NCBI GenBank assembly: GCA_028285755.1 | Contig: JANQOQ010000008.1 | Location: forward strand, 629,399 to 693,398 | Source: Puniceicoccaceae bacterium | GTDB lineage: Bacteria; Verrucomicrobiota; Verrucomicrobiia; Opitutales; JAFGAQ01 | Reading direction: 5' to 3' | Length of the DNA stretch: 64,000 nucleotides | In this document: one piece after another, positions 17,482 through 25,904 of the stretch | How the letters are laid out: every line of letters starts with the position of its first letter | Numbering within the stretch: the first letter of the stretch is position 1 | Made by a program: the position numbers and the translations under genes | The notes under the pieces: generated by a model | The model's database searches: none | Told to the model about the DNA's origin: nothing | The model's input: only the letters and a program-made list of their open reading frames with translations

Positions 17482-18726
17482 ATGTTTCAGTGTTATCAAA
17501 TAGTCCTAAGTTCTGCGATTATTCTAATCGTATTCTGGGTAGGCCAGGCCACTTACGCTGCCGAAGAAAATGAGTATGAGCATCAGTTGGTACTGCCGGG
17601 AGCCGAATTACCCAGTGGCCACGAGCCGGTTGCTTTGGATGAAAAACTGGAGGTGGATCGGGAATTGTCTGAAATCGATACGGATGAGCGGTTGAAATTC
17701 CGACTTGAGAATGCGCTCAATACCTACAGTGAGGAGGAGTTGGTTAAATTCGTGGATATGGATATTGGCGATTACTACAAACGCCGCGTTTTGATGACCC
17801 TTGCGGATATTTATGAAAAACAGGAGAGCCCTTCACGGTTAATAGGGGTGTATGAAAAGTTTATTGAGAGTTTCACTAATGATAAGGACTTGCCCACCAT
17901 CTATTTGAAGCTGGGGATCATGTATCGTGAAATTGGTGCCAGTAAACTGGCGCTGGCAAAATTCTATAACGTTCTGAATGTGGCTCTGAATGTTCCTGTG
18001 TATGAAATCAAGGATTACCAGCAGGTTTCTCACCGTGCCCAGCTTGAGATCGCCGAGACATTTTTTGAAATGGGGGCCTATGATCAAGCTACCCGTTTTT
18101 ATAACCGCTTATTGCGTCTGGATTTGCAGGATTCGGATTATGAGCGTGTGATGTTTAAGAATGCGTATACTACCTATCTCAATGAGAATTATCCGGAGGC
18201 GATAGTGAGTTTGCGTTCGTTTTTAAACCGATATCCCAGTAGTGAGCTTTCCCCGGAAAGCCGTTATTTGCTCTCGGACAGTTATTCGAGGCTCAACGAT
18301 CCCAAGGCGGCGATGAAGGAAACACTCCAGTTGCTCGAATCGGAAAGTAAGAACGCCAGCGCTAACCCAGCGGTGTGGCAATACTGGCAACAGCGCACGG
18401 GTAATCAACTGGCTAACCAGTTTTACAATGAATCCAACTTCATGGATGCGTTGATCATCTATCAGGCTATGCACAATCTCAGTGAAGATCCGCACTGGAA
18501 ATGGCCTATCCTTTATCAAATTGGTCTTTGTTTTGAAAAATTAGGGATGAAGCCCAAGGCAATTGAGGCCTATCAAAGTTTAAATAGCGCCACCGAAAGT
18601 TTACCGGAGGATATTGAGTTGGATGCGACGCTCAGTTCGATTAAAGAAATGGCAGTTTGGAGGCTGGAGAGGCTCGAACTCGATTTGGATATGGAGTTCG
18701 ACCTCCAGAAAATCCTCCAAAATTAG
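17482..18726 (+). CDS. Periplasmic tetratricopeptide-repeat protein
   Basis: A signal peptide is visible (residues 1-27, ending GQATYA before AEENEY). The mature protein of about 387 residues contains several TPR-like helical pairs, for example the segments LPTIYLKLGIMYREIGASKLA, RAQLEIAETFFEMGAYDQATRFYNRLL, the YPEAIVSLRSFLNRYP unit, and the IGLCFEKLGMKPKAIEAYQ unit near the C terminus. This layout resembles YfgC/BamD/CpoB-type scaffolds that hold envelope complexes together. No enzyme motif is present. It ends 37 bp from the convergent tolC-like gene. Confidence 0.85.
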   Translation: MFQCYQIVLSSAIILIVFWVGQATYAAEENEYEHQLVLPGAELPSGHEPVALDEKLEVDRELSEIDTDERLKFRLENALNTYSEEELVKFVDMDIGDYYKRRVLMTLADIYEKQESPSRLIGVYEKFIESFTNDKDLPTIYLKLGIMYREIGASKLALAKFYNVLNVALNVPVYEIKDYQQVSHRAQLEIAETFFEMGAYDQATRFYNRLLRLDLQDSDYERVMFKNAYTTYLNENYPEAIVSLRSFLNRYPSSELSPESRYLLSDSYSRLNDPKAAMKETLQLLESESKNASANPAVWQYWQQRTGNQLANQFYNESNFMDALIIYQAMHNLSEDPHWKWPILYQIGLCFEKLGMKPKAIEAYQSLNSATESLPEDIELDATLSSIKEMAVWRLERLELDLDMEFDLQKILQN

Positions 18727-18763
18727 TTGGAATCTATCTCAAATTCAATCAATGAGAAAGATT

Positions 18764-20092
18764 CTAGTTGTTCACGGTATATTCCGTATCACCAGCTGCC
18801 CTGCGTAGATTGGCGACCGCTACAAGATAGCTGTAGTTGGACTCCAGCTCATTGGTGCGCGCGTCGGTCAAAGCCACTTGTGCCTGTAGCACATCCAGCT
18901 GAGTCGCTGCTCCCGCGTCAAAACGTGCCTGCGCCAAGCGGAGGGACTCTTCGGCCTGTTCAACTACTTTTTGGGCAGCTTCAGCAAGCTCTTCAGCCTC
19001 AGTCAGTGAAGAGACTGCCCGTCTGACTTCGACATCAACGGTCAGCTTTTGCTCCTCGACATCGATCTCCGCCTGTCTCTGTTGGGAACGTGCCTGCATT
19101 ACGCGTCCCCGAGTGCGTCTGCCATCGAAGAGTGCCCACGAGGACTGCAGCCCGATCGACCAACCTGTCGTAGATTCGGTAAGTCGTAGAGATTCCTGAT
19201 ACTTCGCGAGCTCGTACCCGGTCGTTAGGAAAATCTCGGGTAAGTAGCCCGCTTTTGCCACGCTGATGCCCTCCTTGCGGGCATCAGCAATGTTTCGTAG
19301 GGCTACTACCTCAGGCCTGGATTCCTTAGCCTGAATTATAAGTGAGTTCAGGTTGTAGGCATAGGGCCGGAAGCTGAGTTCACCCAAGAAGCTTTGGTCG
19401 TAATAGTTTACGTTACCGTCCGATTCATATCCGATGATCAAATACAGGTTATCAATCGCATTGCGAAATGCATTATTCGCACGGATTAATGCCGGTTGCG
19501 CATTGGCGAGTTCCACTTCGGCTCGAAGTAAGTCAAACTGAGAGATGGTCTCTGCCTCAAAGCGATTTTGCACATCCTCAAGTTGTTCCTCAAGGAGTTC
19601 CACATTCTGCTCCTGCACGACGATACGATCTCTGGCGAGCAGAACGTCGTAATAAGCAATGCGGGTTTGTCTTACCACTTCATCGATCACGGACTGAAGC
19701 TCATAGACCACCGCTTCGCGCACGAAGTTTTGTGCCCGCAAGGACGAGCGGATAGAACCGCCTGAGTAGATCACCTGCCTCACATTGATAGCGACGTTCC
19801 AGTTCTGGCTGTCGATGTCTACGGGTCCTTGAACTAGTTCGTCACTCATTTCTGAGTAGAATGAGTCCAGGGTGGCATTGGGCAGGAAGTCAGCCTTGAC
19901 TTCCACAATCAGGCCTTCCTGCTCGATAATACGCTCCTGAGCCTGCTCGATCGCGAAATTATGCTCAAGTGCATACTGGATCAGGCTTTCGAGGCTGGGC
20001 CTGGGTAGCGGATTGTTTTGGCCCTGCAAAGAGGCCGTGATAGTAAGTGCAAGCGTTAGCACTAAATAAAATTTAAAATGTGAGATTTTCAT
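18764..20092 (-). CDS. TolC-family outer-membrane efflux protein
   Basis: The 442-residue protein starts with a signal peptide (hydrophobic FKFYLVLTLALTITASLQG). It then shows the two homologous halves of OEP/TolC, each with long helical segments (the NVELLEEQLEDVQNRFEAETISQFDLLRAE region and the SLRLAQARFDAGAATQLDVLQAQ region). The paired phrase RFxAGxxTxxDxLxA is a hallmark of the family. It is the last gene of the efflux operon, 8 bp after the pump gene, and would supply the outer-membrane channel. Confidence 0.95.
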   Translation of the reverse strand: MKISHFKFYLVLTLALTITASLQGQNNPLPRPSLESLIQYALEHNFAIEQAQERIIEQEGLIVEVKADFLPNATLDSFYSEMSDELVQGPVDIDSQNWNVAINVRQVIYSGGSIRSSLRAQNFVREAVVYELQSVIDEVVRQTRIAYYDVLLARDRIVVQEQNVELLEEQLEDVQNRFEAETISQFDLLRAEVELANAQPALIRANNAFRNAIDNLYLIIGYESDGNVNYYDQSFLGELSFRPYAYNLNSLIIQAKESRPEVVALRNIADARKEGISVAKAGYLPEIFLTTGYELAKYQESLRLTESTTGWSIGLQSSWALFDGRRTRGRVMQARSQQRQAEIDVEEQKLTVDVEVRRAVSSLTEAEELAEAAQKVVEQAEESLRLAQARFDAGAATQLDVLQAQVALTDARTNELESNYSYLVAVANLRRAAGDTEYTVNN

Positions 20093-20100
20093 GATTGGTA

Positions 20101-23100
20101 TTAGGAATTTGCGGCTTCTAGATCCTTGAGCATCTCGTCATCGCTCTCGTGTGTCTTTGCAATCAACATATACATGGCCGGAATCACGAAGAGTGTGAAG
20201 AATGTACCGATAACCATGCCACCCACCAGGATCAGGCCGATCGAGTTACGCGCTGCTGCACCGGCACCGGTAGCGATTACAAGTGGCAGATAGCCAAATA
20301 CGGTTGAGAAGGTCGTCATCAATACCGGGCGCAAACGTGTGGCTGCCCCTTCTTTGATCGCTTCCATTTTGCTGAGTCCTGATTTTTGCAGCTGATTGGC
20401 AAACTCTACAATCAGAATGCCGTTTTTGGAGATCAGGCCGACGAGTGTTACCAGACCCACCTGACTGTAGATGTTGAAAGTGGAACTGAACCCATCAGTG
20501 AAAAAGGGCATATTCGGGTTCAGGATTTTCATAAAGGTGAAAACCAATGCTCCAAATATTCCTAGGGGAACCGAGCCTGCCAGGATGATCATAGGGTCTC
20601 TGAAGGAATTATATTGAGCTGCCAATACCAGGAATATGAGAATGGCTGCCAATCCCATCGTGACCAGGAAACCGCCTGTGCCCCCTTCTTCGCGCAACTG
20701 GCGGGACTCGCCGGTGTAATCAATATTAAATCCAGTAGGTGGAAGCACTTCCGCGGCCGCTTCTTCCAGGAAGGTGAGTGCTGCATCCAGAGTCTGGGTA
20801 GCAACCCCGGAGAGTTTAACCGAATTCATCTGCTGAAAGCGGTTCAACGATCGTGGCTCAACGGTTTCCTTGAGCGTTGCGATTGTGCTGAGCGGAATCT
20901 TTGCTCCATCTCGTCCATTGATGTAGATGTCCTGCAATTGATCCGGGGTCAAACGTTCCAGACGTGATATCTGAGGGATAACGCGATAACTGCGTCCTTC
21001 AATGTTAAAGCGGTTCACAAAGTTACCGCTCATCGCGGACGTTAAATCCTGCCCGACGGATTGCAGTGTCAACCCAAGATCTGCGACTTTATCACGATCA
21101 ATGATGATCTCGGTTTGCGGACGGTCGATCCTTACGTCGATACTGGGAGGGAATGCAAAAAGATCACTGGTAGCGGCTTTCTGCTGAATCTGTTGCATGT
21201 AACCCAGTATTTCTTCAGATTCCGCCGTCGAGGTGATGACGAATTCCACGGGAAACTGACTGCCACTCGGTAGAGCTGAAAGGGGCACCATAAATACGTT
21301 TACCCCCGGGATTACTCCAACCCCTGCCTGCAGCTCATTGCGGATTTCTATCGCGTTGCGATCCCGCTCACTCCAGGGCGTAAGGGCCACTCCAGCAAAA
21401 CCTGCATTTGGGAATGTGATATGAAAGCTGAAGTCATACTCCGGTATCCGACTGTATACATCGAACACTTGATCGGCATAGTAAACAGTATGATCCAGTG
21501 TATTGTAGGAAGGCGTATCCAAAACACCGAGTGCAAATCCCTGGTCTTCTTCCGGTGCAAGCTCCTTGGGAGAAAGCATGTAAAGGATCGGAATCAATAA
21601 TACAAAGAAGAGTACCATCAGGTAGACGCAAACGCGCCCAACAATGGTCAGTGTATTATTCAGTATCGCACTATATACATTCCGGATGCCGTTAAAGCCA
21701 TCGGTGATCAACTTTGCCAGACCGCGTTCGCTTTCGTCGGAGCGCAATAGTTTGGATGACATCATCGGCGAGAGCGTAAGCGCAACAAATGTAGATATGA
21801 TCACTGCGCCTGCCAGCGTAAATGCAAACTCCAGGAAGAAGGCACCCGTTAATCCCCCCTGGATGGCGATCGGTGTGTAAACCGCGGCCAGAGTGATCGT
21901 TGTCGCAATCACGGGTGAAATAAGCTCTCTCGCCGCATGCAGTGCTGCTATAAAAGGTTTCTTGCCCATGGCCAGGTGGCGTTCGATGTTTTCCACGACC
22001 ACGATTGCATCATCCACTACCAGTCCCACTGCCAATACCACCGCGAGCAAGGTCAATAGGTTTATGGTAAAGCCAAAGACCTGCATGAGGAAGATGGCAC
22101 CGATCAATGAAAGCGGAATGGTGATAACCGGCACTATCACTGCGCGTACTGACCCCAGGAACAGGAATATCACAATGATTACAATACCGATCGTCAGACC
22201 AAGTGAGCTGTAAACTTCATTGATTGCGTCCTGAATATATTCAGTAGAGTCATAGGCAATGCCCGCTTCCATACCTTCGGGTAGATCCTCCTTGATGAGT
22301 TCCATTTCAGCGAGTACGGCCGCAATCACATCCAGTGCGTTGGCATTCGGCATGACGCTGATGCCCATAAAGGTAGCGGCCTTACCGGAGGCTTTTACAT
22401 CTGCCGTGTAGTCTTGTGCACCGAGCATGACATTTGCGACATCCCGCAGGCGAATAATGCTCCCCCCTTGCTCGCGAATAACGAGCTCTTCAAACTCTTC
22501 TACGGTTTGCAGGTCGGTATTCGCCGTGAGGTTAAGTGATATCTGAGCGCCCTTGGTTTGTCCTACTGCTGACAGATAATTATTTGCAGCCAGTGCGGTG
22601 CGAACTTCTGCGGGACTTACGTTCAATGCTGCCATCTTTTCCGGAATCATCCAGATACGCATGGCAAAGGTTCTCGCCCCCAGGATTTCAGCTTCCTGGA
22701 CTCCGGGGATGGCGGTCAAACGGGGCTGTACAATCCGTGCGAGATAATCCGTTACCTGATTGGGTTCGAGAATTTCTGAGCCGAAGCGCAGGTAAGCTGC
22801 TGCAATGGCCTCATCCGCATTCTGGATTTCAATGATTGAGATCTCGGATTCGGGCGGTAAGTCATTGCGCACCTGATCCACTTTGGTACTGATTTCGGCG
22901 AGTGCCTTTTGCCCATCATAGTTTAAGCGTAGTTTCGCACTGATCGTTGAAAGGCCCTGCACACTGCTGGACTCCATGTATTCAATACCGTCTGCTGAGG
23001 CGATTACACGCTCCAACGGCACCGTAATGAAACCGCGCACCAGGTCTGCATCTGCTCCGATATATGCGGTGGTGATGGTGATGATCGCATTTTCATTTTT

Positions 23101-23229
23101 TGGATACTGGCGAACATTCAAAGTATTGAATGCCTGTATCCCTGCGATGATGATCACCAGATTGACAACGATAGCCAGGACAGGCCGCTTAATAAAGAGG
23201 TCCGTGAAGGCTGGTGTTTTATAATTCAT
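20101..23229 (-). CDS. RND-type multidrug efflux pump, AcrB/HAE1 subfamily
   Basis: This 1042-residue inner-membrane pump has the expected twelve membrane segments and two large periplasmic loops. The proton-relay Asp pair is in GLVVDDAIVVVENIERH (helix 4), and the matching Lys is in GLISKNGILIVEFANQL (helix 10). The N terminus FIKRPVLAIVVNLVIIIAG and the PxxEPEEDQGF-like segment KELAPEEDQGFALG are typical of HAE1 pumps. An SD-like AAGGAA lies upstream of the ATG. It acts with the adjacent adaptor and TolC protein; substrates are unknown. Confidence 0.97.
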   Translation of the reverse strand: MNYKTPAFTDLFIKRPVLAIVVNLVIIIAGIQAFNTLNVRQYPKNENAIITITTAYIGADADLVRGFITVPLERVIASADGIEYMESSSVQGLSTISAKLRLNYDGQKALAEISTKVDQVRNDLPPESEISIIEIQNADEAIAAAYLRFGSEILEPNQVTDYLARIVQPRLTAIPGVQEAEILGARTFAMRIWMIPEKMAALNVSPAEVRTALAANNYLSAVGQTKGAQISLNLTANTDLQTVEEFEELVIREQGGSIIRLRDVANVMLGAQDYTADVKASGKAATFMGISVMPNANALDVIAAVLAEMELIKEDLPEGMEAGIAYDSTEYIQDAINEVYSSLGLTIGIVIIVIFLFLGSVRAVIVPVITIPLSLIGAIFLMQVFGFTINLLTLLAVVLAVGLVVDDAIVVVENIERHLAMGKKPFIAALHAARELISPVIATTITLAAVYTPIAIQGGLTGAFFLEFAFTLAGAVIISTFVALTLSPMMSSKLLRSDESERGLAKLITDGFNGIRNVYSAILNNTLTIVGRVCVYLMVLFFVLLIPILYMLSPKELAPEEDQGFALGVLDTPSYNTLDHTVYYADQVFDVYSRIPEYDFSFHITFPNAGFAGVALTPWSERDRNAIEIRNELQAGVGVIPGVNVFMVPLSALPSGSQFPVEFVITSTAESEEILGYMQQIQQKAATSDLFAFPPSIDVRIDRPQTEIIIDRDKVADLGLTLQSVGQDLTSAMSGNFVNRFNIEGRSYRVIPQISRLERLTPDQLQDIYINGRDGAKIPLSTIATLKETVEPRSLNRFQQMNSVKLSGVATQTLDAALTFLEEAAAEVLPPTGFNIDYTGESRQLREEGGTGGFLVTMGLAAILIFLVLAAQYNSFRDPMIILAGSVPLGIFGALVFTFMKILNPNMPFFTDGFSSTFNIYSQVGLVTLVGLISKNGILIVEFANQLQKSGLSKMEAIKEGAATRLRPVLMTTFSTVFGYLPLVIATGAGAAARNSIGLILVGGMVIGTFFTLFVIPAMYMLIAKTHESDDEMLKDLEAANS

Positions 23230-23260
23230 CTAAAAAAATTCCTTTCCAAGGGTGAATGGC

Positions 23261-24385
23261 TTAAGCTTCTTCAGGAGTTGGGCTAAAGCTGCGTTCAGGT
23301 GCGGCGTCGTTATTGATCATGATGGGTGCGCCCGGGAACAGTTTGAAGCCCCCGTCACTGATAACGATCTCACCCTCTTCAAGACCCTTGGTGACTTCTA
23401 CAAAATCGCCTTGGCGACGACCCAGCTGGACAAATTTTTGCTGGGCTGTCTGAGCACCGTTTTCTGCTTCCGTGGCTACAAACAATGAATTACCGTAAGT
23501 TGCATAAACAATGGAAGTGGCAGGCACTACCAGCACTTGTTCGGTTTCCGGATGGAATACTTCGGTATTCACAAAACTACCGGGGATCAATTGCCCTTCG
23601 GTACCTTCAAGTGTCGCACGAATTAAGACATTACGTGTATTTTGGTCAATTTCTGAGGATATCGCGGTGATGATCCCTTCGAATTGCTCGGTGTTTGAAG
23701 CGTTTGAAGTAATGCTGACGGTTTGACCGACTTCAATCCATCTCAGGTTTTGCTGAGGGACAAAGAAATCCACATATACCGGTTCCACGGATTGCAGGGA
23801 TACAATGCCTTCACCACTTCCGAGAAATTGACCCAGATTGACTTGGCGAATGCCCAGACGCCCATCAAAGGGTGCAAGTATGGTCTTACGCTCAATCTGA
23901 GCCTCAATATTTGCGACCATGGCTTTGGTTTCGTCGGCACTCGCAACCGCAGAATCGAGCTCTGCACGAGAGATTGTGTTGGCATCGAACAGCTTTTGGG
24001 TGCGTTCCAGATTAATTTCTGCCAAACGTGCAGAGGCTTCTGCCGATTTAAGTTGGGCCATTTCTACCGTAGTATCGAGCTCAACCATAATTTCACCTGC
24101 GGTAATCAGCCCGCCGGATTCAAAATTGATTTGTGTCACTTTCCCCGGTGATTCAGTCGTTACGGTGACCCCCTGCACTGCCACAACGGAGCCAACGGCA
24201 TTGATCGAATTGCGCCACTCAATGGTCATCGATTCATCCGTGGTTACCGACATAGGCGGAAACTGCATATTCTCAGCCATTTGCGCCATGGCCGAAAACT
24301 GGGCACCCTTAATAAATACTAGGGTTCCGGCAATACCTGCCATGATTGCCAGGCTTGTGATAATTGTAAGTATGATTCTTAACAT
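23261..24385 (-). CDS. RND efflux periplasmic adaptor (membrane fusion protein)
   Basis: An N-terminal membrane anchor (IILTIITSLAIMAGIAGTLVFI) is followed by a lipoyl/barrel-sandwich half (VTVTTESPGKVTQINFESGG), a helical hairpin (the AQLKSAEASARLAEINLERTQKLF region), the second lipoyl half (TILAPFDGRLGIRQVNLGQ) and a beta-barrel plus membrane-proximal domain. The 374-residue length is normal. It bridges the pump and the TolC protein. The start lies 45 bp downstream of the marR stop, within one transcription unit. Confidence 0.96.
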   Translation of the reverse strand: MLRIILTIITSLAIMAGIAGTLVFIKGAQFSAMAQMAENMQFPPMSVTTDESMTIEWRNSINAVGSVVAVQGVTVTTESPGKVTQINFESGGLITAGEIMVELDTTVEMAQLKSAEASARLAEINLERTQKLFDANTISRAELDSAVASADETKAMVANIEAQIERKTILAPFDGRLGIRQVNLGQFLGSGEGIVSLQSVEPVYVDFFVPQQNLRWIEVGQTVSITSNASNTEQFEGIITAISSEIDQNTRNVLIRATLEGTEGQLIPGSFVNTEVFHPETEQVLVVPATSIVYATYGNSLFVATEAENGAQTAQQKFVQLGRRQGDFVEVTKGLEEGEIVISDGGFKLFPGAPIMINNDAAPERSFSPTPEEA

Positions 24386-24430
24386 GGTTCTAAGTGTGAT
24401 AAAATTAGATTTCTAAATGATAAAATGGAG

Positions 24431-24994
24431 TTATTTGGTTTGCTCATCGGGTATTGAGTCTTCGGGTGTCGACGGCATAGTTTTCGCTTTTTCAATGATT
24501 TTGGAAAGCAACTTAACGAGTGTTTTACGTTCGCTTTCCGAAAGTGGGGACATCAATTCGGACTTGATACGAAAGAACTCCGGCAGCAGTGCCTCCATCA
24601 CTTCATTTCCCGATTCCGTAATATTGACGATTACTGCGCGACGATCTTCCGGGTGAGGCTCACGGGTAACATACCCGTCTTTTTCAAGCGTATCAATAAG
24701 TCCTGTCATGGTTGCCCGGGTAACATCTGTATCTTCTGCAAGCTGCGCAGCGGTTTTGTCCTGGTGGTTTGAGCATTCGGCGCCTTTTTTGAAAAGGGAC
24801 ATCAGCACTCCGAAGCGACCACCTGAGATATTGTGGCTTTCCATCAAGCCACTTTTTACCCGGTAGGATTCGTCCCCTGCTCTTAGCAAATACAGATACA
24901 CTTCCAATGCTGAAGGGTCCATCTCTGGAAAGAGTTTGGTGGCCTCCAGCAGGTGTTCATATTTGGGAAGTTCCTTTAAATATAAGTGTTTCAT
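24431..24994 (-). CDS. MarR-family transcriptional regulator of the efflux operon
   Basis: The 187-residue protein contains a winged-helix domain: KTAAQLAEDTDVTRATMTGLIDTLEKDGYVTREPHPEDRRAVIVNITESG, read as recognition helix, wing and the DRR wing tip. Long helices at both ends would form the dimer interface. As the first gene of the marR-adaptor-pump-tolC operon it most likely represses its own promoter and releases it when a small aromatic or toxic ligand binds. The operator candidate lies directly upstream. It is longer than the usual 140-150 residues, mainly at the N terminus. Confidence 0.93.
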   Translation of the reverse strand: MKHLYLKELPKYEHLLEATKLFPEMDPSALEVYLYLLRAGDESYRVKSGLMESHNISGGRFGVLMSLFKKGAECSNHQDKTAAQLAEDTDVTRATMTGLIDTLEKDGYVTREPHPEDRRAVIVNITESGNEVMEALLPEFFRIKSELMSPLSESERKTLVKLLSKIIEKAKTMPSTPEDSIPDEQTK

Positions 24995-25038
24995 TGAGCG
25001 TTAGGTGCCTTAAAATAAGGTGCCTGATGATTAGCAAG

Positions 25039-25066
25039 CGAATAGTTAGGTTGCTAACTATGTCAA
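25039..25066 (-). promoter_or_regulatory. Promoter of the marR-efflux operon with palindromic operator
   Basis: On the minus strand a perfect -35 box TTGACA (25066-25061) is followed 16 bp later by TATTCG (25044-25039). Between them and overlapping the -10 lies a perfect palindrome: ATAGTTAG (25042-25049), spacer GTTG, CTAACTAT (25054-25061). A second dyad, TTAGCAA (25031-25037) with TTGCTAA (25051-25057), is interleaved. A MarR dimer bound here would block RNA polymerase, so autorepression is the natural reading. The boxes are seen; the binding is inferred. Confidence 0.75.
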
Positions 25067-25160
25067 CTCGTTTTTCAAAAAAAGTGACCGTATCAGCTTA
25101 AACGTTCTTTGTGGTTAAAACTTACGCGGTTATAATCGAAGCGTTTGGCTAAGGCCGATA

Positions 25161-25184
25161 AAAAAAGGCCCCTTAGCGGGGCCT
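25161..25184 (-). terminator. Intrinsic terminator of the two-small-gene operon
   Basis: A 7-bp GC-rich stem, AGGCCCC (25166-25172) and GGGGCCT (25178-25184), with loop TTAGC is followed in the minus-strand transcript by a run of U residues (plus-strand A run 25160-25166). It lies about 58 bp after the stop of the 49-residue gene, on the correct strand to end that transcript. Confidence 0.85.
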
Positions 25185-25241
25185 AGTATCATATATAACT
25201 ATGAAAACGATCTAACTCAGGGTGTTTTCATTGAAAAGAAA

Positions 25242-25391
25242 TTAGCGGAAGAGTAATAATGCATAAGCAGCGATTGCGAACCAGAATCGGTTTTCAGAGA
25301 CGAATTCGATTTTCAAAAAGTAGGAGGCCACAGCAACTGCTGCCAGAATCACTGAGATGATGAATGTGTAGCTTTTTCCAGATTTAGCCAT
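25242..25391 (-). CDS. Small membrane protein, 49 residues, unknown function
   Basis: The frame reads MAKSGKSYTFIISVILAAVA, then VASYFLKIEFVSENRFWFA and IAAYALLLFR to a TAA. Two hydrophobic stretches (about residues 8-25 and 36-48) with a basic start suggest a tiny hairpin membrane protein. It is too short for routine ORF calling, but it is supported by a sensible protein composition, by sitting 18 bp downstream of another small ORF on the same strand, and by a good terminator after it. No family is recognised and no strong Shine-Dalgarno is seen. Confidence 0.62.
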   Translation of the reverse strand: MAKSGKSYTFIISVILAAVAVASYFLKIEFVSENRFWFAIAAYALLLFR

Positions 25392-25409
25392 GATGGTATT
25401 GGGTTAAGA

Positions 25410-25556
25410 TTAACTTTCAGTTTCCGCCAATGCCGTGATGGCCTGAGCCCATTTTACATATTTTAGATTCGCAAGATATGCGACTGTTTTTACGTAAAAA
25501 GCCTCTTGCAATGATTTGCCTTCGTAGGGCTTTTCAGCAGCTTTATTAGTATTCAT
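25410..25556 (-). CDS. Small hydrophilic protein, 48 residues, unknown function
   Basis: The frame reads MNTNKAAEKPYEGKSLQEAF, then YVKTVAYLANLKYVKWAQAI and TALAETES to a TAA. It looks like a short soluble helical protein: a charged first third, then an amphipathic helix. It is the upstream partner of the 49-residue membrane protein and shares its strand and terminator. The composition and the tandem arrangement argue for a real gene. No family is recognised. Confidence 0.55.
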   Translation of the reverse strand: MNTNKAAEKPYEGKSLQEAFYVKTVAYLANLKYVKWAQAITALAETES

Positions 25557-25904
25557 TAGGGTAAGCGGATATAAGTTGATATAGCTATCCGACAGGAGCG
25601 CTCGGGCGTCAAAGCAATACTATTTGCGTTACAATATTTTTACAAAACGGAGTTCTGCAGTCATACTCCAAAATCATAAGGTTATGAAATGTTGGCGGAA
25701 ACCCCCGGTGTGGTTTGTAAAGACCCGGGAGAACTAGTTCAGGCCTTACAACCCAGTTTGAGCGTTTATATCGATATTATCAAAATGGGTATATCCAAGA
25801 CTCAAATAGCCATAGATTTTTCAATTTATTATGATAATTTATCGTTTGGATGGTGTCTGAAATTATAGTGACCCACTACATCATTACCCCTGTTGTTTCG
25901 TTTT
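25557..25904. other. Intergenic stretch, divergent promoters expected
   Basis: This region separates the minus-strand small-gene pair from the first plus-strand sulfatase, so it should hold promoters in both directions. I see no convincing -35/-10 pair. A plus-strand ORF at 25689-25868 could encode 59 residues (starting MLAETPGVVCKDPGELVQAL), but it has no ribosome site, family or partner, and I do not call it. Confidence 0.5.

Noticed and set aside
18727-18770. Imperfect inverted repeat GAATCT...AGATTC between the TPR and tolC-like genes
   Set aside because: Only six plus three paired bases with an internal mismatch and no T tract; too weak to call a terminator.
25689-25868. Plus-strand frame of 59 codons before the first sulfatase
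   Set aside because: No Shine-Dalgarno, no partner gene and no family; its protein could be real, but nothing in the sequence separates it from chance.
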